Positions 9,252-17,300 are shown, counted from the first letter of the stretch. The stretch: 64,000 bases of DNA from Fredinandcohnia onubensis (GCF_002734285.1 NZ_NSEA01000005.1:182620-246619); one strand, 5' to 3'. Notes: generated by a model not told the origin, from the letters alone. A program made the numbers and translations.

Positions 9252-10226
9252 TTACTTCGCTAAGTATTTTTCAACGTCATCTAGCATGAGGTTTGCTGCT
9301 AGAACGCCGCCTGCAGTATTCCAAATAGGGTCACTTACTTTGTGCACTTTTCCTGCTTTCACGGCATTTAAACCTTGCCACAACGGATTGTTAATCCAGT
9401 CTTCCTCGACCTTTGTAGCTTCTCCATTCCCGGTTTCATATGTGAAATAGAAGATTTCATCAGCATCCATCAATGGGATTTTTTCTTGATCCACTTCTCT
9501 TGCAAACTGATCATCAGGATTTTCAGCAAATAAATCAACCTGTTGCTGAGGACGTTTTAAGCCCAATTGTTCGAAAATCACGCCAGAGAACGAATCAGTA
9601 TAATAAATTCGAGTTCGCCCTTCCATAAAGCGCACGACTGACACTTCAGCATCGGTATTAATTTTTTCCTTAACCTGATTTAAATGTTCTTCAAATTCAG
9701 CAAGGACTTTTTTTCCTTCTTCTTCTTTATTGATGGCTTTTGAATAAAGGGTAAAGTTCTTTTGCCAATCACCACGTAAATCCTCAGCAAAAACAGTTGG
9801 AGCAATCGCTTTTAGTTGCTCATAGATATTTTCCTGGCGCATTTTATTACCGATAATTAAGTCTGGCTCAAGTGCAGCAATGGCTTCGATATTTACATTG
9901 CTTTCTTCACCGACAACTTCGATACCTTCCATTTGATCCTCGATATGGTCGTACCATGGGTCGCCAATCCAAGAACGAACAGCTCCAACTGGTTTAACTC
10001 CCATTGCTAATAAGGCTTCTGTTCCTTCATTTGTTAAAATGACAATTCTTTCTGGATTTTTGCTGATTGGAGTCGTACCCATGGCATGTTCAACCGTGTA
10101 TGTATTTGCTCCTTCAGTTTCATTGTTGCCTTTGTCTGTGTTATCTGCTGCACCACAAGCAGATAACAGAAGTGATAATACAGCTAAGGTTAGAAATCCC
10201 AGATAAGCTTTCTTTCTAAAATTCAT
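9252..10226 (-). CDS. Siderophore ABC transporter substrate-binding lipoprotein (YfiY-like)
   Basis: 324 residues. The signal peptide ends in the lipobox LSAC, with the lipidated Cys at about residue 24, so the mature protein is tethered to the outer face of the membrane. The two-lobed FecB/PBP2-type domain covers residues 45-324 (for example NPERIVIL and LEPDLIIGN). The ATG at 10226 follows AGGAGGA. The gene is divergent from two FecCD-type permeases and a YusV-type ATPase, and its promoter region has Fur boxes, so iron-siderophore capture is well supported. By resemblance to YfiY it may bind hydroxamate/citrate siderophores such as schizokinen; that specificity is inference. Confidence 0.9.
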   Translation of the reverse strand: MNFRKKAYLGFLTLAVLSLLLSACGAADNTDKGNNETEGANTYTVEHAMGTTPISKNPERIVILTNEGTEALLAMGVKPVGAVRSWIGDPWYDHIEDQMEGIEVVGEESNVNIEAIAALEPDLIIGNKMRQENIYEQLKAIAPTVFAEDLRGDWQKNFTLYSKAINKEEEGKKVLAEFEEHLNQVKEKINTDAEVSVVRFMEGRTRIYYTDSFSGVIFEQLGLKRPQQQVDLFAENPDDQFAREVDQEKIPLMDADEIFYFTYETGNGEATKVEEDWINNPLWQGLNAVKAGKVHKVSDPIWNTAGGVLAANLMLDDVEKYLAK

Positions 10227-10245
10227 TATGTATCCTCCTATTAAT

Positions 10246-10260
10246 TGATAATGATTTTCA
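10246..10260 (-). promoter_or_regulatory. Fur box near the lipoprotein transcription start
   Basis: TGATAATGATTTTCA matches the 7-1-7 Fur consensus TGATAATnATTATCA with one mismatch. It lies just downstream of the predicted start of the minus-strand promoter. Confidence 0.75.
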
Positions 10261-10270
10261 ATTACTTATG

Positions 10271-10299
10271 ATGATAAAATGATTTGAAACTTTAGTCAA
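10271..10299 (-). promoter_or_regulatory. Sigma-A promoter of the lipoprotein gene
   Basis: On the minus strand: -35 TTGACT (complement of 10294-10299), 17-bp spacer, -10 TATCAT (complement of 10271-10276). It is flanked by Fur boxes on both sides. Confidence 0.65.
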
Positions 10300-10307
10300 T
10301 AGAAAAT

Positions 10308-10343
10308 TGAGAATGATTTTCATCCCGTTGACAATCATTCTCA
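10308..10343. promoter_or_regulatory. Two further Fur boxes in the divergent control region
   Basis: TGAGAATGATTTTCA (10308-10322) and TGACAATCATTCTCA (10329-10343) are both close to the 7-1-7 Fur consensus. The second overlaps the -35 element of the permease promoter, so iron-loaded Fur should block both directions. Confidence 0.75.
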
Positions 10344-10356
10344 CTTCCAATAGACT
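10328..10356 (+). promoter_or_regulatory. Sigma-A promoter of the siderophore permease operon
   Basis: TTGACA (10328-10333), 17-bp spacer, TAGACT (10351-10356). A Fur box covers the -35 element. The predicted leader is about 275 nt and contains the repeat at 10494-10614. Confidence 0.65.
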
Positions 10357-10493
10357 AAAAGAGAACTAAATTACTAATTTCGCTTTCTTTTACCTATGAA
10401 TAATAAGGCATATGAAAAGTAAAGCCTAACAAAAAACGACCTAATATATAACATAAACATGTTTAACCAAAGTCATACATGTCTTTCTTACAA

Positions 10494-10614
10494 TGTCTAG
10501 CTCCAGGAGCCATCGGCTCGAGGTCATAAGCCAATCGCTTCGGAAGGCAAAAAGCGCCTTCTGTCAGCGCTCGTCTTATGCTTGTCGCCGATAAGCAGGC
10601 CCCTTGCGCTTTTC
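10494..10614. repeat. Bacillus-type dispersed intergenic repeat (TGTCTAGCTCCAG element)
   Basis: About 120 bp beginning TGTCTAGCTCCAG and ending TTGCGCTTTTC, with nested inverted repeats: CATAAG (10525-10530) with CTTATG (10575-10580), and inside it GAAGGC (10543-10548) with GCCTTC (10556-10561). I recognise the pattern (CTCGAGGTCATAAG, a short GC-rich hairpin, then CTTATGCTTGTCG) as a non-coding element found in many copies in Bacillus and relatives. It is more GC-rich than its surroundings, has no open frame, and lies between the Fur-controlled promoter and the first permease start codon, so it should be part of the mRNA leader. Confidence 0.7.
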
Positions 10615-10638
10615 TAATTATTCAAGGAGTCTTCTATA

Positions 10639-11643
10639 ATGGTTTTGAAATCAAATCAAGCTAAATTTACTGGACTTATTATCGGAATTTTATTATTACT
10701 TTTTTCAATGTGTGCAAGTATTGTGTATGGGTATACGGACACATCTTGGAAGATGGCCTATCAAACTTTTACAGCATTTGATGGTTCAAATGAACATATT
10801 ATTATCGAAACAATTCGCTTACCTCGAGCACTTATTGCTGCAGCTGTAGGAGCAAGTTTAGGAATTGCCGGAGCATTAATGCAGGCTTTAACGAAAAATC
10901 CATTGGCATCACCAGGTATCTTCGGTGTAAATGCAGGAGCGGGATTTTTTATTGTAGCAGGTGTCTCGATCTTCTCGATCAACTCCTTACAAGCCTTTAC
11001 ATGGGTTGCTTTTTTAGGAGCAGCGATTGCCGCATTTATTGTTTATTTTATTGGTTCACTAGGTCGAGAAGGTCTTACTCCAATGAAATTAACATTAGCG
11101 GGTGCGGCGATGGCCGCGATGTTCTCTTCCTTTACACAAGGATTACTAGTTATTGATGAAATGGCATTAGACCAAGTATTATTTTGGCTTGCCGGCTCTA
11201 TTCAAGGACGAAAGCTTGAAATGTTAACGAGTGTTCTTCCTTATTTAGCTGTGGCATGGGTTGCATCCCTTCTATTAGCCAACAAAATCAATGTTCTTAC
11301 CATGGGTGAGGATGTGGCAAAAGGCTTAGGACAGCGAACTGGAACGGTTAAGCTATTAACAGCCTTTACGATTATTCTACTAGCTGGTGGTGCAGTGGCA
11401 GTTGCCGGACCAATTGGATTTATTGGGATTGTCATTCCACACCTTGCGAGGAGCTTAGTAGGAATTGATCATCGATGGATCCTGCCCTTCTGTGGGATTC
11501 TTGGTGGCGTATTACTTCTATTAGCTGACATAGCTGCCAGATATATTGTTATGCCAGAAGAGGTGCCAGTCGGTGTTATGACAGCTATAATTGGAACACC
11601 TTTCTTTATTTATGTGGCAAGAAAGGGGTTTCGTAAAGCATGA
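10639..11643 (+). CDS. Iron-siderophore ABC transporter permease (FecCD family, YfiZ-like)
   Basis: 334 residues with about nine to ten transmembrane helices. It has the FecCD signature regions RLPRALIAAAVGASLGIAGA and, before the last helices, GFIGIVIPHLARSLVG, which forms the coupling helix to the ATPase. AAGGAG precedes the ATG. The stop overlaps the next permease start by four bases (ATGA). Two different permeases form a heterodimeric pore, as in YfiZ-YfhA or FhuB-FhuG systems. Fur boxes upstream support iron regulation. The mRNA leader carries a dispersed repeat. Confidence 0.9.
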   Translation: MVLKSNQAKFTGLIIGILLLLFSMCASIVYGYTDTSWKMAYQTFTAFDGSNEHIIIETIRLPRALIAAAVGASLGIAGALMQALTKNPLASPGIFGVNAGAGFFIVAGVSIFSINSLQAFTWVAFLGAAIAAFIVYFIGSLGREGLTPMKLTLAGAAMAAMFSSFTQGLLVIDEMALDQVLFWLAGSIQGRKLEMLTSVLPYLAVAWVASLLLANKINVLTMGEDVAKGLGQRTGTVKLLTAFTIILLAGGAVAVAGPIGFIGIVIPHLARSLVGIDHRWILPFCGILGGVLLLLADIAARYIVMPEEVPVGVMTAIIGTPFFIYVARKGFRKA

Positions 11644-12698
11644 ATAAATATCGATCTATTCGATTTGGAAAAAAGGGAAACATCTCTTTTTTAATTGATT
11701 ATAAATCTTCTATAACGGTTCTCGTTCTAATGGTAGTAACCATTATTTTATTTTTAGTCAGTACAGGGTTAGGTGAAATGAAGATAGACCCCGTTACTGT
11801 AGTAAAAACATTGTTTGGATATGGCTCAAAAATGGAACAATTGGTTATCACATCCTTTCGTTTACCAAGAATTATCATTGCCTTTTTAGTGGGTATGGCG
11901 CTTGCAGCTGCTGGTAGTATTCTACAAGGAATTATTCGTAACCCACTAGCGTCACCAGATATTTTAGGAATTACGGGTGGTGCGTCTGTCGCCGTTGTGG
12001 CCTTTTTAGCCACTTTTTCAAATTCTAGCAATGCACTAACTGTAAGTATAAAATGGATGCCTGTCGCTGCATTTATTGGTGCGACTGTTGTCGCCTTTTT
12101 GGTCTATATTTTGGCATGGAAAAATGGTGTTTCGCCCATTCGGCTAGTTTTAATTGGAATTGGTGTTTCTGCCCTCACACAAGCATTGACAACAACATTT
12201 ATGGTAATAGGACCGATTTATCAAGCTAGTCAGGCAAATATTTGGATTACAGGTACTGTTAATGGGTCAACATGGGCAAATGTACAAATACTTAGTCCTG
12301 TGGTCATTATATTATTGGTTTTCTCCTTCATGCTTGCACGACATCTAAACATTCAAGAACTAGGAGAAGAGCTAGCAACCGGAGTAGGAAGTGCCGTTCA
12401 AAAACATAGATTTCTTTTATTGTTACTAAGTACTGCATTAACAGGTAGTGCAGTTGCGTTTGCCGGCGGGATTGGTTTCGTTGGATTAATGGCACCACAT
12501 ATGGCACGGAGATTGGTCGGTTCAGCCTTTGGAGCACTGCTCCCAACAGCTGCCCTTTTAGGGGGGATTCTTGTCATGCTGGCTGATTTAATAGGGAGAA
12601 CCGCTTTCTCTCCAACTGAAGTACCAGCAGGCGTGTTCACAGCTGCCATCGGAGCACCTTATTTTATCTACTTGCTTTATAAGTCTAGAAACAGCTAG
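11640..12698 (+). CDS. Iron-siderophore ABC transporter permease (FecCD family, YfhA-like)
   Basis: 352 residues: a basic N-terminal segment of about 24 residues and about nine to ten helices. FecCD motifs are [20 protein letters not shown] near residues 75-95 and [16 protein letters not shown] near residue 282. It overlaps the preceding permease by four bases, indicating translational coupling, and is 23 bp from the ATPase gene. It is expected to pair with the first permease to carry ferric siderophore through the membrane. Confidence 0.9.
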   Translation: MNKYRSIRFGKKGNISFLIDYKSSITVLVLMVVTIILFLVSTGLGEMKIDPVTVVKTLFGYGSKMEQLVITSFRLPRIIIAFLVGMALAAAGSILQGIIRNPLASPDILGITGGASVAVVAFLATFSNSSNALTVSIKWMPVAAFIGATVVAFLVYILAWKNGVSPIRLVLIGIGVSALTQALTTTFMVIGPIYQASQANIWITGTVNGSTWANVQILSPVVIILLVFSFMLARHLNIQELGEELATGVGSAVQKHRFLLLLLSTALTGSAVAFAGGIGFVGLMAPHMARRLVGSAFGALLPTAALLGGILVMLADLIGRTAFSPTEVPAGVFTAAIGAPYFIYLLYKSRNS

Positions 12699-12721
12699 AA
12701 AAGTTAAAGGGGGCGAATTGG

Positions 12722-13531
12722 ATGAATGCACTGAAAACGGAAAGCTTAACATTATCGTACGGAGACTCCATTATCATTGAAGACTTGCATCTTGAAATTC
12801 CAAAAGGGGAGATCACCGTCTTCATCGGTGGAAATGGATGTGGGAAATCAACTTTGTTGCGTTCTTTAGCAAGATTATTAAAGCCAAAACAAGGTGCTGT
12901 TCTACTTGAAGGGGAAAAAATCGCTAAACTTCCGACAAAAGAAATAGCAAGAAAGCTTGCCATCCTTCCCCAAGGACCAACTGCACCAGAAGGGTTAACC
13001 GTCCTCCAATTAGTGAAACAAGGGCGTTATCCTTACCAAAATTGGCTTAAGCAATGGACAGAAGAAGACGAAAAAATGGTTAATCATGCACTAGAAGCTA
13101 CCAATATGAAGGATTTCGCAGAACGCACGGTGGATTCCCTCTCGGGTGGACAACGTCAGCGTGCTTGGATTGCGATGACACTTGCGCAGCAAACCGATAT
13201 TATCTTACTTGATGAACCAACAACATATCTTGATATGACACACCAAATCGAAATTTTAGATCTGTTATTTGAACTTAATGAAACAGAACATCGAACCGTC
13301 ATAATGGTATTACATGATTTAAATTTAGCATGCCGTTATGCCCATCATATTGTCGCAATTAAAAATAAACAAATATACGGGCAGGGCAAGCCTGAATTTG
13401 TTGTGAATAAGAGTCTTGTCAAAGATGTGTTTGGCATGGATTGTGATGTAGCCACTGATCCATTGTTTGGAACGCCTCTATGCATTCCTCACGGCAAAGG
13501 AAGACGTATACTAAATAAGGTAGGAGTTTAA
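12722..13531 (+). CDS. yusV: Siderophore ABC transporter ATPase YusV
   Basis: 269 residues with the full ABC set: Walker [10 protein letters not shown] (residues 36-44), a Q-loop region around ILPQG, signature LSGGQRQR, Walker B IILLDEPT and the switch His in VLHD. It is most like the iron-siderophore ATPases (FecE/FhuC/YusV). In B. subtilis, YusV powers several siderophore importers and its gene is beside yusU, as here (14311). GGGGGCG-type ribosome site upstream. The next gene starts after only one spacer base, so the operon continues into the reductase-like gene. Confidence 0.9.
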   Translation: MNALKTESLTLSYGDSIIIEDLHLEIPKGEITVFIGGNGCGKSTLLRSLARLLKPKQGAVLLEGEKIAKLPTKEIARKLAILPQGPTAPEGLTVLQLVKQGRYPYQNWLKQWTEEDEKMVNHALEATNMKDFAERTVDSLSGGQRQRAWIAMTLAQQTDIILLDEPTTYLDMTHQIEILDLLFELNETEHRTVIMVLHDLNLACRYAHHIVAIKNKQIYGQGKPEFVVNKSLVKDVFGMDCDVATDPLFGTPLCIPHGKGRRILNKVGV

Positions 13532-13532
13532 T

Positions 13533-14339
13533 ATGTCAAACCTCCTTTTGGAAACAGAAATCGAACAATTAAAGGAATTTCGTTTTAGTAATCAACAATT
13601 CCAATCAAACCTATCAAGTCCTGTGATAGAGCTTTTAGTGGAAGAGAAGATCAAACAATATTTGGAGAAAGTCCAGGAGAAGATATCTGCACCAGATAAA
13701 CGAGTAGCGGCCTCCATGTTCATGAAACGTTATGGATTTTTTGCTGTCTTGAATTTGTATGCAATGACAGTTTTAAATAAGCGATTAGATGTTTCATTGA
13801 CTAATATTTCATTAGAGACAAGTGAAGAAGAGGAAATCTGGTATTGGAATCCGAAGTTCTACTTTTTTAACCTTCATACAGTATCCGGTCCTTCTGAATC
13901 TAGAGAGCAATGGCGAAACGAAGCGATTCGGGCTATTTTTCATGAGAATATCCATAAAGTCTTAATGGCTCTATCTGAGTATTCCGGCCTCTCGAAGAAA
14001 GTCCTCTGGGAAAATATTGCGATATATGTGTATTGGCTCTATGAATCTGTACTGGCAAAACCGAAGTTTGATGAAAAACGAGAGTTTATCCAAGATGATT
14101 TTAATTATCTAGTAAAGAATGCGGAAGGGGAACTATTTGGTCCGATAGATTTTAACCCTTTATCACGTTATTACGGTATAAAGGTGTATCGCCCAGAGTA
14201 CGAACAGAACATTCGAACAAGGACAACATGTTGTCTTTACTATAAAACCAAAAGTACCGGAGACCGTTGCAAAACCTGTCCGCTAAACTGCAAAATAGGA
14301 GATAATAAAAATGAATCAAAAAATAGAAGAACAAGTTGA
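13533..14339 (+). CDS. Ferric-siderophore reductase-like protein (FhuF family, C-terminal 2Fe-2S motif)
   Basis: 268 residues. The C-terminus holds Cys-Cys, eleven residues, Cys-x2-Cys (CC ... CKTC, then PLNC), the arrangement by which FhuF-type proteins bind a 2Fe-2S cluster for reducing ferric siderophores in the cytoplasm. The N-terminal 200 residues are an alpha/beta domain as in IucA/IucC- and FhuF-related proteins. Its place right after the ATPase fits release of iron from an imported siderophore. It starts one base after the ATPase stop, with AGGAG inside the ATPase end. The Cys spacing is one residue longer than the x10 I recall for E. coli FhuF. Function is by family and context. Confidence 0.8.
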   Translation: MSNLLLETEIEQLKEFRFSNQQFQSNLSSPVIELLVEEKIKQYLEKVQEKISAPDKRVAASMFMKRYGFFAVLNLYAMTVLNKRLDVSLTNISLETSEEEEIWYWNPKFYFFNLHTVSGPSESREQWRNEAIRAIFHENIHKVLMALSEYSGLSKKVLWENIAIYVYWLYESVLAKPKFDEKREFIQDDFNYLVKNAEGELFGPIDFNPLSRYYGIKVYRPEYEQNIRTRTTCCLYYKTKSTGDRCKTCPLNCKIGDNKNESKNRRTS

Positions 14340-14559
14340 TGGATTACTAGAAAAATACACAGAGCTTTTACTTGGAGAAAGTTCCCCAGAACTAAAGGAA
14401 AAAGTGAAGCTATGGTCCTTATATATGCATATTTCAAAATCAATGCCACCTCTAGCAAAGCACTGGAACGAAACCTATCCAGATGCAAAGGATGGCATTA
14501 TGGAAATCATTGCAGATATCAAAAAATTAAATGAGGAACATCGTTCAAAAAATAAATAG
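14311..14559 (+). CDS. yusU: YusU, small DUF2573 family protein
   Basis: 82 residues, acidic and predicted mostly helical, no membrane segment. The sequence (DGLLEKYTELLLGES near the start, WSLYMHISKSMPPLAKHW in the middle) matches the YusU family as I know it. It overlaps the reductase-like gene by 29 bases and has GGAGAT upstream of its ATG. The yusV-yusU adjacency is also seen in B. subtilis. The function is not known; linkage suggests a minor role with iron import. Confidence 0.8.
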   Translation: MNQKIEEQVDGLLEKYTELLLGESSPELKEKVKLWSLYMHISKSMPPLAKHWNETYPDAKDGIMEIIADIKKLNEEHRSKNK

Positions 14560-14597
14560 AGATGAGGCACCAACAAATGGGCTTCATCTCTTTTTTC
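14558..14597. terminator. Bidirectional terminator between yusU and the coat genes
   Basis: AGAGATGAGGC / GCTTCATCTCT stem (one G-U pair) followed by TTTTTT. It overlaps the yusU stop and ends just before the stop of the minus-strand coat gene. Confidence 0.75.
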
Positions 14598-14951
14598 TTA
14601 TTGAACCGTATTATGGTTTGGGAATTGCGTTGTTGTATAGTTATAAAATTGTTGCAGCTTTTGTTGCACCTTTTGAGTTTCTTCTTCCTCAAGCTTATAC
14701 CAGCCATTCTTGAACATAAGATTGTAAAGCTCTCTTTGGCAGTCCTGTGTTTCATTAAAAATGGAACGGATATCTTCATAAAGTCCATCATGACTCATCT
14801 CATTCAAGGCAGTGCTATATGCAGCAGTCATATATTTTTCCGTTGCAAGCATGTCATTGATAAAATCACGATCATTCATTGCGGGTGTTTTTGGAACGCT
14901 CGTTTTTGGATTACTTACCTGATTTGGATTTTGGTTCATTTGCTGATTCAT
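14598..14951 (-). CDS. Spore coat protein, CotF family
   Basis: 117 residues: an Asn/Gln/Pro-rich head of about 25 residues, then the helical CotF-type domain (DRDFINDMLATEKYMTAAY, about residues 27-45) found in many Bacillus coat proteins. Soluble, no signal peptide, as expected for coat proteins made in the mother cell. The ATG follows AAGGAGGG. It lies downstream of a second, related gene on the same strand (14967-15287), separated by 15 bp, so they are co-transcribed. In B. subtilis the gene beside fadM is yusN, also CotF-like. Confidence 0.8.
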   Translation of the reverse strand: MNQQMNQNPNQVSNPKTSVPKTPAMNDRDFINDMLATEKYMTAAYSTALNEMSHDGLYEDIRSIFNETQDCQRELYNLMFKNGWYKLEEEETQKVQQKLQQFYNYTTTQFPNHNTVQ

Positions 14952-14966
14952 TATGTAGCCCTCCTT

Positions 14967-15287
14967 CTATTGCATTTGCTGGCTTTGTTGATTTTGGCTC
15001 GGTTGCTGTGGTGCTTTACCCGTATGCTTTTGCATATGATCTAAAATTTGTCGATAATGGCGTTCATGCATTTGACATGCTTTTTCGAGCGCTTGAGAGA
15101 TTTCAGGCATTTGACATTGCCCTGCAAAGAAATGTGCCTTTTTTAAGGCTAAAAGGTTCCAGGACATCATATCTGTTAAGTATAAGAGGTCCTTTGATGT
15201 AATAACTGCTGGAGTTTCTGACATTTGCCCAGTTTTTGGGGTATAAAAAGGTTGCTGTTGCTGCTGTTGTGATTGCTGTTGTTGCAT
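14967..15287 (-). CDS. CotF-like spore coat protein with poly-Gln ends
   Basis: 106 residues with Gln-rich sequence at both ends (eleven of the first twelve residues after Met are Gln or Ser) and a central helical segment (SKDLLYLTDMMSWNLLALKK, about residues 30-49) with an MHERHYRQIL region typical of CotF-like domains. First gene of a two-gene operon with the coat protein at 14598. AAGGAGGG precedes the ATG. Divergent from fadM, with a perfect 19-bp dyad between them (15340-15358). Position suggests correspondence to yusN; I assign only the family. Confidence 0.75.
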   Translation of the reverse strand: MQQQQSQQQQQQPFYTPKTGQMSETPAVITSKDLLYLTDMMSWNLLALKKAHFFAGQCQMPEISQALEKACQMHERHYRQILDHMQKHTGKAPQQPSQNQQSQQMQ

Positions 15288-15339
15288 ATAAAACCCTCCT
15301 TATCCTATTTTTCATTATTAGGTTGCCAACAAAACGTTT

Positions 15340-15358
15340 TTGTATGCAATGCATACAA
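15340..15358. promoter_or_regulatory. Perfect 19-bp dyad, likely operator
   Basis: TTGTATGCA-A-TGCATACAA (9-1-9) lies between the divergent coat gene and fadM, about 150 bp upstream of the fadM start. The size fits a dimeric repressor such as a GntR-type protein. The regulator is unknown. Confidence 0.5.
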
Positions 15359-15505
15359 TGAAATAGGGTAGTATTCCAAAATGTAAGCGTTCGACAAAAT
15401 TTTTCCGGGAATATATCCAAAGTATTTTAAACGTGATAAAATAAATGAGAATTTAGGTAGATTGCTAGACTACAGCTAAGATTGCATTTCGAGGGGGAAA
15501 TTGAA

Positions 15506-16423
15506 ATGGAACAAATTTTACGTAATTTCTTTTTATTTTTATCAAAAAATAAAGCGTTTACAAAGATGGCGAGGAAATATGGCTTGCGCTTTGGTGCAGC
15601 TAGATTTGTAGCCGGAGAGACAATCGTTTTAGCTGTAAAAAAAATCAAAGAGCTAAATGCAAAAGGCCTCGCGGTCACCATCGATTATCTGGGTGAATTC
15701 GTTGACAGTGTAGAAGAGGCGAATCTTATGGCTGATGGTTCAATTGAGGCAATCAAAGCAATTGGCAGTGAAAAGCTAAATGCACAACTATCCTTAAAAA
15801 TGACCTCAATGGGATTGGATATTTCAGATGAGGTAGTTATGAATAATATGCGACGTATCCTTGATGCCGCAAAAGAAAACGATGTGTTCGTGACGATTGA
15901 CATGGAAGACTACTCACGATGCGCAAAGACAATTGAAATTTTTAAAGAACTACGAAAAGACTACGATAATGTAGGAACTGTAATCCAAGCTTATCTTTAT
16001 CGTACTGTCCAAGACATAGAAGACTTAAATAAATATCATCCAAATCTTCGCCTTGTAAAAGGTGCTTATAAAGAATCACCAGAAGTAGCATTTCCTGACA
16101 AGAAGGACGTCGATGAGAACTTTAAGAAAATCATTAAAATGCATTTGTTAAATGGAAACTATACAGCAGTTGCTTCACATGATGAGGCAATGATCCAATA
16201 TACGAAGGAATTAGTAAAGGAACATAATATAAGTCATGACCAATTCGAGTTCCAAATGCTCTACGGGATTCGATCAGAACGCCATGAGGAACTAGTAAAA
16301 GAAGGATATACAATGCGCGTGTATGTCCCTTATGGAACGGACTGGTATGGCTATTTCATGAGACGTCTTGCAGAACGACCAGCAAATGTTGCGTTTGTTT
16401 TAAAAGGAGTTTTTGGGAAGTAG
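15506..16423 (+). CDS. fadM: Proline dehydrogenase FadM (YusM)
   Basis: 305 residues, the size of monofunctional Bacillus proline dehydrogenases. The FAD-binding beta/alpha barrel shows the expected motifs: LSLKMTSMGLD, VTIDMEDYS, LVKGAYKES, ASHDEAM and, at the end, RVYVPYGTDWYGYFMRRLAERP, whose YxxRRxxE Arg residues bind proline. It oxidises proline to pyrroline-5-carboxylate, passing electrons to the quinone pool. The ATG at 15506 follows GAGGGGG. Its place beside fadN-fadA-fadE, separated by the repeat array and yuzL, is like the yus region of B. subtilis. A terminator follows at once, so it is transcribed alone. Confidence 0.92.
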   Translation: MEQILRNFFLFLSKNKAFTKMARKYGLRFGAARFVAGETIVLAVKKIKELNAKGLAVTIDYLGEFVDSVEEANLMADGSIEAIKAIGSEKLNAQLSLKMTSMGLDISDEVVMNNMRRILDAAKENDVFVTIDMEDYSRCAKTIEIFKELRKDYDNVGTVIQAYLYRTVQDIEDLNKYHPNLRLVKGAYKESPEVAFPDKKDVDENFKKIIKMHLLNGNYTAVASHDEAMIQYTKELVKEHNISHDQFEFQMLYGIRSERHEELVKEGYTMRVYVPYGTDWYGYFMRRLAERPANVAFVLKGVFGK

Positions 16424-16432
16424 GTTACTAAT

Positions 16433-16481
16433 AAAGCAGTGCGAGGAAAAACAAAAGGTGTTTTCTAGCGCTGCTTTTTTG
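16433..16481 (+). terminator. Terminator of fadM
   Basis: AAAGCAGTGC / GCGCTGCTTT (one G-T pair), with a long inner loop that can also pair (GGAAAA with TTTTCT), then TTTTTT. Confidence 0.75.
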
Positions 16482-16520
16482 TTTGCTTCTAGATTATGAA
16501 GATGCGACAGGGTTGGATGG

Positions 16521-17040
16521 GATGAAGGGGATTGGGGCGGAGTATTTGTTGCGAATTGTTTTTCATCGAGGTGATGAAGGGGATTGGGCATGAGTATTTG
16601 CTGCGGATTCCTCTTCATTGGGGTGATGAAGGCACTTAAGCCCAAGAGTTCGCATCGTAAAGTCTTTCATCGGTCTTATGAAGTCCCGCGCGCAGCGCAA
16701 GAGCCGTCGTAAAGTCCTTCATCAAGGTGATGAAGGCACTTAGGCTCAAGAGTTCGCCTCGTAAAGTCCTTCATCGGTCTTATGAAGTCCCGCGCGCAAC
16801 GCAAGAGCCGTCGTAAAGTCCTTCATCAAGGTGATGAAGGCACTTAGGCTCAAGAGTTCGCCTCGTAAAGTCCTTCATCGGTCTTATGAAGTCCCGAACG
16901 CAACGCAGTAGCCATCGTAAAGTCCTTCATCGAGGCGATGAAGTCCCGAACGCTACGCAAGATCCGCCGTAAAGTCTTTCATCGAGGTGATGAAGTTCCA
17001 AACACAACGCAAGAGCTGTCGTAAAGTCCTTCATCACCCC
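16521..17040. repeat. Tandem array of ten 52-bp units
   Basis: Ten head-to-tail units of exactly 52 bp fill 520 bp. Most units begin GATGAAG (or TATGAAG) and contain TCGTAAAGTC, then CTTCATC and five linker bases, so junctions form CTTCATC-gaggt-GATGAAG-type hairpins. Three unit types occur: C (units 1-2), B (3, 5, 7; AGGCTCAAGAGTTCGCC core) and A (4, 6, 8, 9, 10; CGCAACGCAAGAGCCGTCG core). Units 3-7 alternate B-A-B-A-B as a 104-bp higher-order repeat; units 5 and 7 are identical and units 4 and 6 differ at one base. The period is not a multiple of three, there is no long frame, and it lies between the 3' ends of fadM and yuzL. GC is clearly above the flanks. Confidence 0.93.
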
Positions 17041-17063
17041 AGCCCCCTAAAAACTACTACCTA

Positions 17064-17213
17064 TTATCCTTCTCCGCCTGTATTATGAGCTCCGTATTGT
17101 TGGTTTGTGGATTGTGTTTTTCCGCTTCTCGCTCTTGTATCAGGACCAGCATTTCCCTTTACACTTGCTGCACTAACCGCGCGTTTTGATGGGTTTTTAT
17201 CAACTTTAGCCAT
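17064..17213 (-). CDS. yuzL: YuzL-like small protein
   Basis: 49 residues, very hydrophilic and rich in Lys, Ser, Asn and Gly, like small spore proteins. The core NPSKRAVSAASVKGNAGP (residues 7-24) matches the YuzL family as I recall it. It has a strong ribosome site (GGAGGTG) seven bases before the ATG and a TAA stop. It is divergent from fadN and convergent with fadM across the repeat array. In B. subtilis, yuzL lies in the same place. Function unknown; composition suggests a spore or stress role. Confidence 0.8.
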   Translation of the reverse strand: MAKVDKNPSKRAVSAASVKGNAGPDTRARSGKTQSTNQQYGAHNTGGEG

Positions 17214-17300
17214 TCGATTCACCTCCAGTTATTAGAATCACCTGAATCTCAACTTTCAATGCGAACTTCAAAGAAATACAAAAATTGTTTGTTGAATATA

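Noticed and set aside
16521..17040. CRISPR array for the 52-bp repeats
   Set aside because: There are no unique spacers between constant repeats: the whole 52 bp recurs in three variant types, and no cas gene is in the window.
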